A stretch of DNA of 64,000 nucleotides from Bemisia tabaci (lineage: Eukaryota; Arthropoda; Insecta; Hemiptera; Aleyrodidae). Each line of letters opens with the position of its first letter. Position 1 is the first letter of the stretch. The translations under genes were made by a program, and so were the position numbers. The DNA lies in assembly GCF_918797505.1 (NCBI RefSeq), contig NC_092801.1, positions 10,602,001 through 10,666,000 of the forward strand, given 5' to 3'. The notes below the pieces were generated by a model. The model worked only from the letters and a program-made list of their open reading frames with translations, ran no database searches and was not told the DNA's origin. Shown here piece by piece: positions 11,471-23,400 of the stretch.

Positions 11471-13250
11471 AAAGGGTGTCCCGGGATAAGCATGTCAAAA
11501 TGCCCTTGTGAATGGATTTTTCTTTTAACCATTTTAAGTCATCAAGGGTGTCCTAAAACTTAGGTTTTGGGGTATTTTGGCCCCCCATTCCCCTCCACCC
11601 TCCCCCCTCAGACCCCCAAAAACAGGTTTTTCGGGCTATTTTTGACTATGCTAACGTCTTTTCCTCATAACATTCGTAATTTTCGATAGAATTGAACCAA
11701 AATTTGTCAGAATCTACCTACATCAATTAGCTTAGTTTCTGTAGAAGTATTCATTATCATCGGATAATATTTTAGCTTTTAAAAAAATTCGTAATATTTT
11801 TTAAAAAACTCATTTTTTCTTTTTTTCGCGGCTAGGCGACATATAGAAACGAGGACACAAACGAAAATTGTCTCTCTTCGTAAGTTATACATCCAATAAG
11901 ATACAGAAAAAATTTCGTTTTGAGCGGAGTGGTGCGCCATACTTAAAAACGCAATTTGGCCAAAATGCCATAACATTGCCTCCTTTGATGACTAGGCGTG
12001 GAGAAATGTAGGGAGAAATATCCGGTTTTATCGTCTGACCTCTTAAGTGATCCACGTAAGTGCCTTGAGTCAAAATTTCGAGTCGATCAGAGTGGTGCGC
12101 AACACCCAAGTACGCAATGTTCTAACCTCAAAACGGCCAAAATGTCTATTTCGGCACCCATTATCACTCCGCGTGAAAAAAAAGAGAGGTACATCCGATT
12201 TGATCGTCCTAACTCATGACTAAGACACTTAAGTACATTTAGTCAAAATATCGTGTTGATCAGAGTGGTGCGCAACAACCGATTGCACTTAAGTGTACTC
12301 AAGTGTAATGTACTTAAGTGTCTAATTTATGAGGTAGGACAATAATATTGGATGTTCCTCTTCTTATTTTTTCACACTTAGCGATAATGTGTGCCGAAAT
12401 GGGCAACTTGGGCGTTTTGAGGTTAGAAATCGGCGCGTTCGGTTGTTGCACACCACTCTGATCAACACGATATTTTGACTAAATGTACTTAAGTGTCTTA
12501 GTCATGAGTTAGGACGATCAAATCGGATGTACCTCTCTTTTTTTTTTCACGCGGAGTGATAATGGGTGCCGAAATAGACATTTTGGCCGTTTTGAGGTTA
12601 GAACATTGCGTACTTGGGTGTTGCGCACCACTCTGATCGACTCGAAATTTTGACTCAAGGCACTTACGTGGATCATTTAAGAGGTCAGACGATAAAACCG
12701 GATATTTCTCCCTACATTTCTCCACGCCTAGTCATCAAAGGAGGCAATGTTATGGCATTTTGGCCAAATTGCGTTTTTAAGTATGGCGCACCACTCCGAT
12801 CAAAACGAAATTTGTTCTGTATCTTATTGGATGTATAACTTACGAAGAGAGACAATTTTCGTTTGTGCCCTCGTTTCTATATGTCGACTAGCCGCGAAAA
12901 AAAGAAAAAATGAGTTTTTTAAAAAAATATTACGAATTTTTTTAAAAGCTAAAGTATTATCCGATGATAATGAATACTTCTACAGAAACTAAGCTAATCG
13001 ATGTAGATTCTGACAAATTTTGGTTCAGTTCTATCGAAAATTACGAGTGTTATGAGGAAAAGACGTTAGCATAGTCAAAAATAGCCCGAAAAACCTGTTT
13101 TTGGGGGTCTGAGGGGGGAGGGCGGAGGGGAATGGGGGGCTAAAATACCCCAAAACCTAAGTTTTAGGACACCCTTGATGACTTAAAATGGTTAAAATAA
13201 AAATCCATTCACAAGGGCATTTTGACTTGCTTATCCCGGGATACCCTTTC
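11471..13250. repeat. Giant palindrome B (1.78 kb foldback-like element)
   Basis: The ends are GGGTGTCCCGGGATAAGC (11474) and its mirror GCTTATCCCGGGATACCC. Mirrored coordinates sum to about 24722 and the centre is near 12361. Within the arm a GAGTGGTGCG word recurs at 11927, 12090 and 12263 (spacings 163 and 173), each near a related CAAAAT..GGCCAAAATG block, so the arm is a short array of degenerate monomers. The mirrored open frames around 11885-12838 carry no domain and are by-products of the symmetry. Confidence 0.85.
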
Positions 13251-13253
13251 ATG

Positions 13254-13680
13254 TAAAACACGATGCGCACAACGAAAATTACCGAAATCAACTCCTTAAG
13301 AAGATATTTAATGATTCTGGATGCGTGAATTCAAACCACCCGCTCATGAAAACTCGATGCTCTACGTGATTAACATCGCGCGCTAAACGTTTATCATGAC
13401 AGTCTCTGCAATATAAAAATCTGGCAACCTCAATCTTGACGCTTTTGCTCAGCTACAGCAAATTTCTTATAGTTTGAACGACACATGGTGGGGAATGAAC
13501 ATTGCTCGATAGAGAAGATTGCCGAAACCGTTGAAGTGCGTGATTTGACTCACGTAGAGCTTTGAGTTTCTTGTGAGCGGGCAGTGCAAATTCTCGTAAC
13601 CAATGTGAAATAAAACCGTAATTTCTTCGTTAAGAGTTGGTTTCAATAATTTTCGTTGCGCGAGTCGTGTTCTACGTGAA
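13254..13680. repeat. Inverted-repeat element B2 abutting palindrome B
   Basis: Left AACGAAAATTACCGAAATCA pairs with right TGGTTTCAATAATTTTCGTT. Inner arms CCGCTCATGAAAACTCGATG and CACGTAGAGCTTTGAGTTTC also pair. Arms are imperfect, and total length is about 425 bp. The direct junction with palindrome B suggests B inserted at or beside its terminus. Confidence 0.6.
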
Positions 13681-14439
13681 ATTCTGGTTAAGAGACATGT
13701 ATCAGAATCATTTCATTCGTACCTTTTCTACTGGTCCATTAGGATGCTTCACAAAATAAACTGGTCGAAACTCAAAGAATAAGCTTAGGCATGTTAAGCG
13801 AAATTCCTAGGAGGAAAGAAAAGTGAAAAATTCACTAGGAAAGAAAGTTTTGGTGGGGCATACAGCATCCCATTCATTCAAGATAATAATGAAACAAAAG
13901 AGACAGTAAATCAACTGACAGGAGGCGTTTATCAAAGGATTCTACAAAATATTTTCGCATGGAAAATTCTCAGAGAAAACTAAATTTACACTGGACTATT
14001 ACTTTAGCTCGGGTGACGACTAATCCACGCACATAGTCAAAAGTAACAAAATTACAAATCGTACAAAATTTCAATTGACTGTTTACTTTGTTTGAAGTTG
14101 CAAATCAAACATCCAAAACAAGGAAAATTACACGCTTCGAGTCTACAATTTTAAACATTCTATCATTTGCTGATTCTATTCAACGACGGGCGCTGCTGTG
14201 TTGTTACATAACGTTTGTAAAAAGGATTAAAATTTCAAAGTTTGTGATACAAAGTATGTAATACAAAAGCTCATTTGAATTTACTTTCTATTCGTACAAT
14301 GGAAAACGGTAGGGTAGGTGGGGGTAAAAGGCCGCACGGGGAAAAAGGCCGCACCCGATTTTTCCCCGAAAATGTTTAAGGTTAGACATAAGAAAACTAA
14401 GGATGTTGTACCGAGAGTGCACAACAGAAAATTCATATT
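13681..14439. other. No feature recognised
   Basis: AT-rich DNA. A short direct repeat AAAAGGCCGCAC / AAAAAGGCCGCACCC occurs near 14328-14355. No gene or element boundary could be fixed. Confidence 0.4.
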
Positions 14440-16440
14440 TAATAAAAAGGACCCTGCACACCTCTTATGGGAAGCTGCACCAAGACCGATTGCCTTCTGA
14501 CTTATATCATTGGATTCTCCTCAAGATGCTGATCAAAAGTTATAATTGCGCCAACTTTCTACGATGCACCATTTTCGGAAAAAAGCTAAGTGAAGATTCA
14601 ATTATTTGGCGATAAAAAGCCAGAAAGATTCCTCATTTCAGTACTCGAGTGAACAAATCAGGGGTACTCCCGCACCGACCGGCAGTCTTATCTCGGATTC
14701 CGCACGCCGTTTTGCTCGACATCCAAATCAGTTCCTCTCTCTCTAACGCTCTATTCACCTCTTCCCCATTTCTCTGAATCGTTGATCAGTGATCGAAATC
14801 CAACGTTGCCTAGTTTCACTAACAATTTTTAGTTTTATTTTCGTTTACATTAATTCAGCGGTTGTGATAGAGCTTTTTGAAGGATTGAAGGAGGAGAGGC
14901 CTTCAATTCTTCGAGGCACCGATACTGATCTAGGAAGCAACATATCGTGACAGCGTATTATTCCATTAATGAAAAAGAAAGCTAAAAAAGTGTCATTAAT
15001 AAGTGAGAGAAAAACTAGAAAATAACTAAATACGTGACGAGGGGAGGGAGAACAGAGAAATGCTTAAGATATGAAAGATTTGGAAAAAACTGAAAAATAG
15101 GGGGAAAATTAAAGTAAATGCAGCAATTCTTCACAGCAAAAATGATACCTTTTTAGTCACGTGGTCATCAGAGAATAAGCAAGCATACGCTCTAAAATAA
15201 GTAAAAGTAGGAATCTTTGTACACAAAAAAGGGGGAAAATAGGTGACAGTAGGTTCACCAGCATTTAAAACGACTGTCACTAACTATTATAACTACTATA
15301 CTATCACGTTATACTGTAACTATAAAACTATTAAATAAATAAATAAGTATTAACGCAATTGATTCAATTTGAAAACAAATCGACCAACTATCATCGCTCC
15401 TTTCAAAAATATCTCGTTCGAATTTTTAGAGATATTTTTCTTTTGCGCTCAATACGGTACGACTAACAATGAAGGAGGGAGTATTAAGTTTTGGTTAGGT
15501 ATTCAACAGGAGCGGAGCAAAACTCTTTCAGAAAAATTCAGTGAAAGAAAACAAAAATACACTTGTACTATTATTATTATTAGTATTATGAAACTGTTTG
15601 CGAGGAGAGGGGGGGGGGGGTTATAAACATGCGAATTATTCAATTCCTAAATACTCAAATTCAATATCATACGGGGGGGGGGGGGGTATACACATAACAC
15701 AAAAAAAGTGTGTCGCGTCTTTTAATACAACTTACTGTCTTTGCCAAAAGCTGGTTTATGCATACTAACTGAAGTACATTATTTGGACGTATTTAGCTAT
15801 GCATGTAAGTAGTTCACTTTAGCATAAACACATTCATTAAAGATGGTTTTAAAAAAATAAATTGGTAACACCGTCAATTTCGTGGGGAACATATTTTTTT
15901 TTTTTTTTTTTTTTATTAATTTATTGTTATATTAACAATACAAATATGTCACTACTACTACTATGATTCTTAGTATCTATTGACTTATTATTAAATATAA
16001 ATGAGTTTTAAAAGTAATTCTAGCGGATAATAAGCATTCTTGCTTATTATAAATAATTATTGATATGTAATATCAAAATTATGTGAAATAAATATAAGTA
16101 TATAATTTTAATGGGAACATATGAACAGGAAAAGCATCGAGAGCGGGAGGAGGGGGATAGCCCTAGAGTCGGCAGGTACAGATAAGAAGACGGACACGCG
16201 CTGGGTACGTTTTTTCCTTATTTACATCGAGCCCGTTCTCAAATGCTTTGTTCTTTTTTATTCATAGTCACCGAATAATTGAATCTTCACTTGGATTTTT
16301 TGCGAAAACGGTGCATCGTAGAAAGTTGGCGCAATTATAACTTTTGATCAGCATCTTGAGGAGAATCCAATGATATAAGTCAGAAGGCAATCGGTCTTGG
16401 TGCAGCTTTCCATAAGAGGTGTGCGGGGTCCGTTCGGATA
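14440..16440. repeat. Inverted pair (about 170-bp arms) 14447-14612 and 16274-16437
   Basis: The two arms are mirror copies of one block, including GACCGATTGCCTTCTGAC and TTATAATTGCGCCAACTTTC, separated by about 1.66 kb. Either a large element has these as part of its ends or two copies inserted head-to-head. The interior has G runs at 15610-15619 and 15674-15685, a poly-T at about 15894-15914 and AT-rich DNA, but no supported gene. Confidence 0.55.
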
Positions 16441-16854
16441 CATTTTCCGAAAAATATGGCACATATGGTAACGAAATTAATTTGTTCAACTCGATTTTCC
16501 TTTTAATCTTCACACTATGCTCTTTATTTTCTTTTTTGCTTATTGCTGTTTTAAATACCTTTTCAATGAAGGGAGAAGGATAACAATTTCCAACTAAAAG
16601 TTTTTTACCCGTCTTGACAGTCTCAGGTAAAAATTGATGGTCCGAAAGCCTTACAATCCGCTGGTTGCACTATCAGTCTCACAATAACAGCGGTGAGGTT
16701 CAAAGTGTCTTTCTTTTTAATTTTTTTTGTTTTGCCGGTTGAAAATGCGGGTGTGATCCCTCCGAAACGTCCCGGGCTTTTTATTTTATTTTATGTGTTC
16801 ATTTTATTATTTGCGGCCTTACTGTCGATTTAAGTTGATTTTTTGTCTGATTTT

Positions 16855-16860
16855 TTTATT
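16855..16860 (-). promoter_or_regulatory. Polyadenylation signal AATAAA downstream of the AAA-ATPase-like gene
   Basis: AATAAA on the minus strand, about 27 nt beyond the stop codon. Further AATAAA words lie at about 16803-16808 and 16779-16795, so the exact 3' end is open. Confidence 0.5.
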
Positions 16861-16886
16861 AGAAAAAATGCGTCCGATAGTGCTAT

Positions 16887-18695
16887 TCACCTGTGGTGGT
16901 GAAAATAGGACTCAAAATATTCCTGAAGTTGCGCTTTTATGAATGCCGAGAGGGATTTTTCCCCAGTTTTTACCAAGAACGCAATCGCTGTATGAACAAT
17001 TTTTGAATATGCTCCCTTCTTAAAGTGAAATGAGCTCCCTATCGGGGGAGGCAGAGCCAATAGCTGCTTAGTTGTGGCTTCTTCAGCAGACGTGTCGTTT
17101 ATCTTGGCAATATGAAACGTATACACAGTGTCACCTTTCCCAACGATAAGCTGGTATACGATAAATTCATTTGTCTGTGTGGTGTTTGAAAACATTTTTT
17201 TTCGCTCAATACCGTCAAATAGCAATTTAAATTCATTTCCCAACGATACTGCTGTTAAATTCACATTAACATGATACAAAGAAGTGTGGTCGTTAAAGTG
17301 CTTCTCCAAATAATTCTTCAGACTTTCGGTTCTTTCACTTTCTAATTTATTTATAGCGTCCAAGAATGTATTGTATTGTTTCTTAGCATCATTCAGTTCT
17401 CCCTGAAAACGAGTCTGAAGAAAGACTTTGACTTCCTTATTGGGGATGACCAACCTGTAAATGTCAGTTTCATTTATTCTCGAAGCATCCAGATAACCGG
17501 CACTCGTCAAAAGAGTCCAGTAAGTCTCTTTGCTCGAGAACAATTTTTGATATGTTAAATTAGGATACATTCTTTTTTCCAACGAAAATCCAGAAACCAG
17601 GAAATATACTTCCAGAAAACCAAAATCTCCTGAAAACGAAATTAGTTTTTGGACGATTTCTAATGATCCTGAATTTCCCCAATAAGTATCGAATTTCTTC
17701 GAGTCAATTGTCAAAGCCACGGAATACGGGTTAAAGATTACGACATTACCGAAATGATACCCATCGTACCATTCTTCAAATCCTTTTATCTTCAAATTTG
17801 AATCCATTTTTTCAATTAAATAATTTATTTCGTCCTTCTTAAAACCGAAATATGGGCCGAAAGTATCATCGTCAAAAACAGTATACGCTTTAAAATTGGA
17901 CATATCAGAAAATATACTGTTTTTTGACGTATAAGTGATGCCAGTAAAAATGACGAGGTGAGGATGGGGATTAACGCCTTCCTTGCAGAAAAAAAGGATC
18001 AATTGTCTCATCAGAGCTTTATTTTCTACGTACGTTGCACTCATCTCATGATGTTTCGTTCTAAAACTGTCCTCTCCGGTGAATGTTTCCAAGTCGTCTT
18101 CAAACGCTGTATTAAAAGGGGCGTCATATTCATCCATTAGGATTGCAATTTTAAATCCAGCATTTCTTAATCTACGTATGACATAGAAATATCCCCGGAG
18201 AAGTCTTGAAATTGTTGCGTTCGAATTTCGGAGAAATCGGACATTTATATAATCTATATCAGCAGAAGTTAAATACTGTTTGTAAAATATAGTATACTCA
18301 TTTAACCAGAAATGCATATGTTCATTTAACTCGTCCCTGAAAGACGTTGGATCCCGTCCCTGACATAAATGCAGTATAGAAAATTCAAAAACCGCGTACT
18401 TGTGTTGGTGATTTTTTACTATCTCCGCGTAACTATGGTTTACAAGAATGTTTAAACCCGCAAATAATTTTTTCTCTTCTACCATTGGATCCTTTTGAAG
18501 AAATAATTTTAGCATCGATAAATTGGTGGTCTTCCCGAAACGCCGAGGTCTCGTGATGAGCTTCATGATCGGTCCACGTAATGCCTCCGCGATCCAGTCA
18601 GTCTTGTCGACGAATACTTTCTTATCTTCAACCATCATGGCAAAATCGCACATTGAAATTGGTAATTTAAGCTTCTCATGGTGATTGCTATCAAC
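16887..18695 (-). CDS. AAA-ATPase_like / PD-(D/E)XK family protein, main exon
   Basis: The exon encodes 14 residues before the first internal Met (18653) plus 588 residues. The 5' edge is a splice acceptor: TTTACTTTTTCTTTTTAG is followed in phase 0 by codons for VDSNHHEKLKLPIS, and KLPIS..DF then FVDKT is the usual opening of the AAA-ATPase_like family. Numbered from Met 18653, visible motifs are Walker A-type RPRRFGKT (35-42), Walker B ILMDEYD (171-177), FTGITYTSKNSIFSD (about 236-250) and WYDGYHFGNVVIFNPYS (295-311). Family members usually end in a PD-(D/E)XK nuclease domain. Here that region (about 460-588) lacks a clear D..ExK core, with YTFHIAKIND where the catalytic strand would be, so nuclease activity is doubtful. 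The family is common in bacteria and patchy in eukaryotes, so old lateral transfer is possible. Upstream coding sequence is needed; see the signal-peptide exon at 36231-36302. The stop is TGA at 16889-16887. Confidence 0.85.
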   Translation of the reverse strand, partial: VDSNHHEKLKLPISMCDFAMMVEDKKVFVDKTDWIAEALRGPIMKLITRPRRFGKTTNLSMLKLFLQKDPMVEEKKLFAGLNILVNHSYAEIVKNHQHKYAVFEFSILHLCQGRDPTSFRDELNEHMHFWLNEYTIFYKQYLTSADIDYINVRFLRNSNATISRLLRGYFYVIRRLRNAGFKIAILMDEYDAPFNTAFEDDLETFTGEDSFRTKHHEMSATYVENKALMRQLILFFCKEGVNPHPHLVIFTGITYTSKNSIFSDMSNFKAYTVFDDDTFGPYFGFKKDEINYLIEKMDSNLKIKGFEEWYDGYHFGNVVIFNPYSVALTIDSKKFDTYWGNSGSLEIVQKLISFSGDFGFLEVYFLVSGFSLEKRMYPNLTYQKLFSSKETYWTLLTSAGYLDASRINETDIYRLVIPNKEVKVFLQTRFQGELNDAKKQYNTFLDAINKLESERTESLKNYLEKHFNDHTSLYHVNVNLTAVSLGNEFKLLFDGIERKKMFSNTTQTNEFIVYQLIVGKGDTVYTFHIAKINDTSAEEATTKQLLALPPPIGSSFHFKKGAYSKIVHTAIAFLVKTGEKSLSAFIKAQLQEYFESYFHHHR

Positions 18696-20040
18696 CTAAA
18701 AAGAAAAAGTAAATTTATTTAGAGTAATGAAGAAGTTAAAGAAGAGAAGAAGTTAAAGAAGCAAAGTGAGTTAAAGAAGCAAAGTGTATGCGACAGGTAG
18801 ACAGCCAGTAGTTCGAACATTTTTACGCGTTGCAGTAGAAGGGTGAAAATGGGAATTTGAGCCCAGCTGTTGCAGGATTGTGTAGAAAATTAATATTTAA
18901 ATTTTTTCCAGTTGGCAACACCTTATTTTACAGCGTTGCTTGGTGGTGTAAAAAAATTAAGTATTAGGGTCAACCCGGCAGCGTCGAATTTCATAATCTG
19001 GGTGAAGCAACGTGTTCGAGTTTGCTCTACCACAACCGGCAACCTCTGGAGTGCTGAAGTTGTACGGTCCTTGCGAGATCGATCGCATCAGTTTCGGAAC
19101 TCACTACTCCATCCCGAACATCGGAGAAACAAACATACTGTTGTTTACTCCGACAAACTCGACGAGAATTTGAGATGAATGTCGTACCCGATCGGAGCAT
19201 ACCAGATCGACATAATCATGGGTAGCGGTAGCCACCTCCGGACAAAGTCTAAACTCGACAACACTGGAAAGCGTCCTAACGAAAAAGGTGGCAGCCAACC
19301 ATGGACACACGTAACTCTCTTATTCTGAAAATTGATTCGGTTTGAACACGACTGCAGCCCAAACGACGGCACGGATTCCAACGATCTTGGTGTCTACTGA
19401 CGCACCTAAATTGGGCCTACAAAGTGGGAGACTTTCATCAAGATCCATTGAGTTTTCAAAAAGTTATAAGCACTTAAAGGCCCAAAACGACAAATATTTT
19501 TTGAAACACGGGCCGTTTAGTAGCGGGAAAGTTTGAAATTTCGAAACACACCCGACACGATCACCTTTCACAACAGATTTCTTACTTACACGGCCGCAGA
19601 TTCTAATGAAACCTACAATGGATCATGCTTGAAGATATGAGGATATCATTTCTACCACTTTTAATAGGGTTTCATTGCTCGAATAAGTCAGCACCGGCAA
19701 ATAACTTTCAAAATTTTAGCTTTAATTGTTTGAATTTAGAAAAAAACCGGTAGTGGTTCAATGCCATTTGTCGATTCCGTTCAGTTCAGCCAGTGGTCCA
19801 GCCCGGTTTCGGGAACGAAATTCCCCGTTCTGGTTCGTGACCGACCTCTTATTACTTAACTAGTTGTGAATAGATTTAATTTATATAAGAGTTCAATTCT
19901 CTGTGGATGCTAACTACTATTTTTAAACACTTCAGTTATTACTTAACATATGATTAAATCTGGGCACGGTTTAAAACTAAACAAAATTTCCTAGGTGATT
20001 ACTTATTCGAAACTTAAGTGACGGGAAAATTACCGTCACA
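18696..20040. other. Intron sequence, nothing recognised
   Basis: Upstream of the AAA-ATPase-like exon acceptor. Short tandem GAAGTTAAAGAAG words occur at 18728-18785. An 88-codon plus-strand frame (18912-19178) and its minus counterpart have no family resemblance. No element ends were found. Confidence 0.5.
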
Positions 20041-20354
20041 AGGGGGAGGGGGGCGGGGGGCAACTCAAAAATTTCAAATGGCAACCCCCATCATGTGATG
20101 CATCGTTAGAAAGAGCATGAAAAAAGAAAATTTTTGGCGCAAACCGGAAGTCGATCTGACCCCCCTGTCAAAAGTTAGGGGGGTCCAAAGGTTATCTAGG
20201 GGGTCCATACCTTCATTTTTTAGAGTAGCTTCGGCGGCTCTTGGACATACCGTTTCTCTTTTCAAAGAGTCCTCGAATACTCCAAGTCTGATACCGAAGT
20301 CTTCATATTGCCCCCGGGCCACCACAGCCCTCCCCGTAGGGGGGGGGGGGGGGG

Positions 20355-20560
20355 TGTTGAGTGGATAAGTTCGGGTTTTGACAAAGGAGGTCATCGAAAG
20401 TTGAGAAAACTAAATATTTATTAAAAGACTGGGCGCTACAAACAAGAGCTACATTGCGACTGGCGCGACGGACGAAGTCCGTGCATAAAGAGAAGAGAAA
20501 AATCTTAGTCAGCAGAAAATGAGCATTACCTACATCGGCTGGCTGCGCCGCACTCCAACA
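20355..20560 (-). repeat. Copia 3' LTR
   Basis: 206 bp. On the minus strand it begins TGTTGGAGTGCGGCGCAGCC and ends ACTTATCCACTCAACA, with an internal AATAAA. Just upstream, AAGGGAGGG is a plausible polypurine tract. Confidence 0.92.
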
Positions 20561-20680
20561 CCCTCCCTTAATGCGAAATTTCTGGTTAGCATGGGTACAT
20601 GAAAATAAACTTAAACTTAAATATCCCTTAATTGCTTAAACTTATACCGCTAAATAAAGAGTAGAAAAATTAGACTTGAA

Positions 20681-22336
20681 TTAAGAGGAGCATCCACCCA
20701 TGAGCTTGGTTTTGTGATACGCAAATTTGACCCTTTGTAGCGGTTTGGTCAGGATGTCGGCTGTCTGTTCATCTGTGCCGATAAATTTAATATTTATCAA
20801 GTTTCGTTCGACTCTCTCTTTAATGTAGTGATATTTAACATCCAAATGCTTGGTGCGCTTACTATTTACCCCGTTTTGAATCAGTTTTATGGCACCTTGG
20901 TTATCGAGAAGCAAAGAGAGTGTGCCTTCTTTTACAAACATTTCGTTTTTAGTGTTAGAATCGAATAATTCCGTAATCAAATTTCTCATGTGTGCAAGCT
21001 CCTTTACACAATCCGTTGCAGCCACTAATTCTGCCTCAGTGCTGGAAGTTGCCACTGTCGTTTGCCTACGAGTAGTCCAGGACACAGGAGAGGTTCCTAA
21101 AAATACAATTAGACCAGTGGTGCTTCTCCTAGTCATAAGATCACCAGCATAGTCCGAGTCTGAGTATCCTGTTACGTTGCAGGTGCCAGACTTGCTGAAA
21201 ATTATGCCGTCAGAAGGTGTACCTTTTAGATAGCGCAAAATGCGTTTTACCCTTATAATATCTTTCTTTTCTGGGTTGTCTAAACACCGACTTGCTACGT
21301 TAGTAGCGAAAGCTAGGTCTGGTCTGGTTTTATTTGACAAATATAAGAGGGATCCAACAGCTTTTCTGTACGGGAAAGAAACTATATCCAACTGTTTGGT
21401 TCCGTTGACCGCCTGTTCGTTGTTGCTTAAATTTTCAGGGACCATGGGGGTTTCAACAGCCTTTGCATCTTGCATGTTGAAAGTCATCAAGACACTTTCA
21501 ATGTATCTTTTCTGTGATATTTTTATTGCATTTTTGCATGTTTCAATTTCAATACCTATGTATTCTTTTGGCTCAAACTCAATTTTCATTTCGAATTCCT
21601 CCCTTAATTTTCCGAACAAGCGCTCCACTTCACCTTTATATTTCCAGACCGTCAGACCATCATCTACATGCACAGACATGTATATTGTTTTTTCCTTATT
21701 TCTAAAGATACAACTGTCAGTTTTGAATTGCTTTAAGTTGTTTTTAATCAGACGCTGAGTGAGAGTTGTGTTCCAGGCCTGTGGTGCCTGTTTCAGCCCG
21801 TAAAGTGCCTTTTCTAGTTTGCAAAGTTTTCCATCTACCCTCTTGAAACCTGTGGGGATGTGCATGAAAACATCTTGATCGAGCTTTCCATTGAGAAAGG
21901 CTGACTTTACATCAAACTTTGCCAGATGCATGTCTTTTTCGACAGCTATTGCTAACAGGGTTCTTACAGAACTGGCGTTTGCCACGGGGCTGAATAATTC
22001 CCCGTAGTCGACGTCACCCTGTTCAAAACCCCTTACTACTAGTCTGGCCTTTTTGACCCCATCTTCTTTCGTTCGAAAAACCCATCTGCTAGTTAGAATT
22101 TTTGCGCCCCTAGCCTGAGATTTGTCCACGAGAACCCAGGTTTTATTGCTTTCGAGCGCTCTCACTTCTGCATTTATTGCGATTTTCCAGTCATCGCTTT
22201 CAGGGGAGGTCACTGCCTCTTGGTAAGTTTTAGGATCAGGTGCGGAGCGGTATGGAAGGACGCGATCCGCCAAAAAACGCATTGTCAGTATAGCGCGATA
22301 CTGGGAATCTCTCTCTGTCTGGATAACGACGCTCAC
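20681..22336 (-). CDS. Copia reverse transcriptase and RNase H (3' part of pol)
   Basis: 551 codons. Typical Copia order: WVFRTKEDG and ARLVVRGFEQ, FSPVA, LAKFDVKSAFLNG, LYGLKQAPQAW, the catalytic MSVHVDDGL box, then SLLYLSNKTRPDLAFA. RNase H is GYSDSDYAGD, SVSWTT-type text (here PVSWTTRRQTTVATSSTEAE) and KHLDVKYHYIKE. It copies element RNA and removes the RNA strand inside virus-like particles. The reading frame overlaps that of the integrase part and is shifted relative to it around a T6 run near 22279 (the two frames agree across that point: ..TDNAFF / ..ADRVLPYR). The first Met is not a real start; this is the tail of a polyprotein. The end of the frame abuts the region before the 3' LTR. 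Confidence 0.92.
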   Translation of the reverse strand: MSVVIQTERDSQYRAILTMRFLADRVLPYRSAPDPKTYQEAVTSPESDDWKIAINAEVRALESNKTWVLVDKSQARGAKILTSRWVFRTKEDGVKKARLVVRGFEQGDVDYGELFSPVANASSVRTLLAIAVEKDMHLAKFDVKSAFLNGKLDQDVFMHIPTGFKRVDGKLCKLEKALYGLKQAPQAWNTTLTQRLIKNNLKQFKTDSCIFRNKEKTIYMSVHVDDGLTVWKYKGEVERLFGKLREEFEMKIEFEPKEYIGIEIETCKNAIKISQKRYIESVLMTFNMQDAKAVETPMVPENLSNNEQAVNGTKQLDIVSFPYRKAVGSLLYLSNKTRPDLAFATNVASRCLDNPEKKDIIRVKRILRYLKGTPSDGIIFSKSGTCNVTGYSDSDYAGDLMTRRSTTGLIVFLGTSPVSWTTRRQTTVATSSTEAELVAATDCVKELAHMRNLITELFDSNTKNEMFVKEGTLSLLLDNQGAIKLIQNGVNSKRTKHLDVKYHYIKERVERNLINIKFIGTDEQTADILTKPLQRVKFAYHKTKLMGGCSS

Positions 22337-23400
22337 CGTCTTGAACTACTGTTACGTTGCCGTTTTCGTCTCCACTAGGTAGCCATTCGCTGTCGTCATC
22401 AGTTTCTGCGTCTACGAGTTCACTGTCGCTTTCCTGCGTAGTTGTCGTATCACGTTCCTCTCCCTCCGCATTCCTTTCACCAGTGGACTCGTCCGGTGTG
22501 GACTCGTCCAAAGTATCACTAAGTATAATATCAGCATCGACTGAACTGTTACCCGATGTTGCCACATCCTTTTCAATTACATCATATTCAGTAAATTTTA
22601 CTTTGCGTTCAATGAATTTTACATCACGTCGTAGGACAATTTCCCTACTGTTTGCGTCCCAAAATCTATAGCCGTTTGGACCATATCCCACAAAAGTTAA
22701 TTTCTGAGACCTTTCATCAAACTTTCCCGGTTTTGGCAATATTTGAGCATAAGCTTGCGACCCAAAAATTTTAAGTCTTGTTAAGTCTGGTTTCTTTTGA
22801 AACCACACTTCATACGGTGTCAATTCCCTCCCTGATTTTGGACTCCTATTAATGATATGCACGGCTGTCAGTACAGCTTCGCCCCACATTTCCTTTCCGA
22901 GCGTAGACTCGAAAACTAGCGCTCGAGCTTTGTCCAAAATTGTGCGATTCAGGCGCTCGCTGGCGCCATTTTGTTGAGGAGAATATGGAGTTGAAAAATC
23001 CGGAACAATGCCCCTTTCCTTGCACCAGCTTTTGAAGCTGTTTGACTTGTACTCGCCCCCATTGTCTGAGCGCAATTTTGAAACTTTCAGTCCCCATTTT
23101 GCCTCGACCTCGGCTACATACTCCTTAAAGCATTCACTGACCTCGCTTTTTGAGTTCAACAAGTACACATAGACAAAACCCGAGTAACCGTCCATAAAAG
23201 TAACAAAGTATCGTTTTTCGTCCCATGTGAGGGGATCAACATAACACACATCCGAGTGTATAATTTCTAAAACTCTAGTCGCTTTTTGCCTTTCTGTGTT
23301 AAACGGAAGTCTAGCCTGCTTTGCCTGAATGCATATTTGACAGTTTTTTATTGCATTGTTTATATCTTTTGGTTGGATTTTAATTCCATCGCTTACATTA
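22236..23400 (-). pseudogene. Copia integrase, 5'-truncated by an internal deletion
   Basis: The catalytic triad region is present: IIHSDVCYVDP (first Asp), KLRSDNGGEY (second Asp) and QQNGASERLNRT (Glu). The C..C half of the zinc-binding domain is also there (KNCQICIQAKQARLPF), but the preceding His residues, the protease and the Gag C-terminus are missing. The frame is open from a point next to the gag stop (about 23400), so a deletion fused mid-gag to mid-integrase in a different frame. Downstream it loses frame near the T6 run at about 22279. It would join copied DNA to the chromosome in an intact element. Confidence 0.88.
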
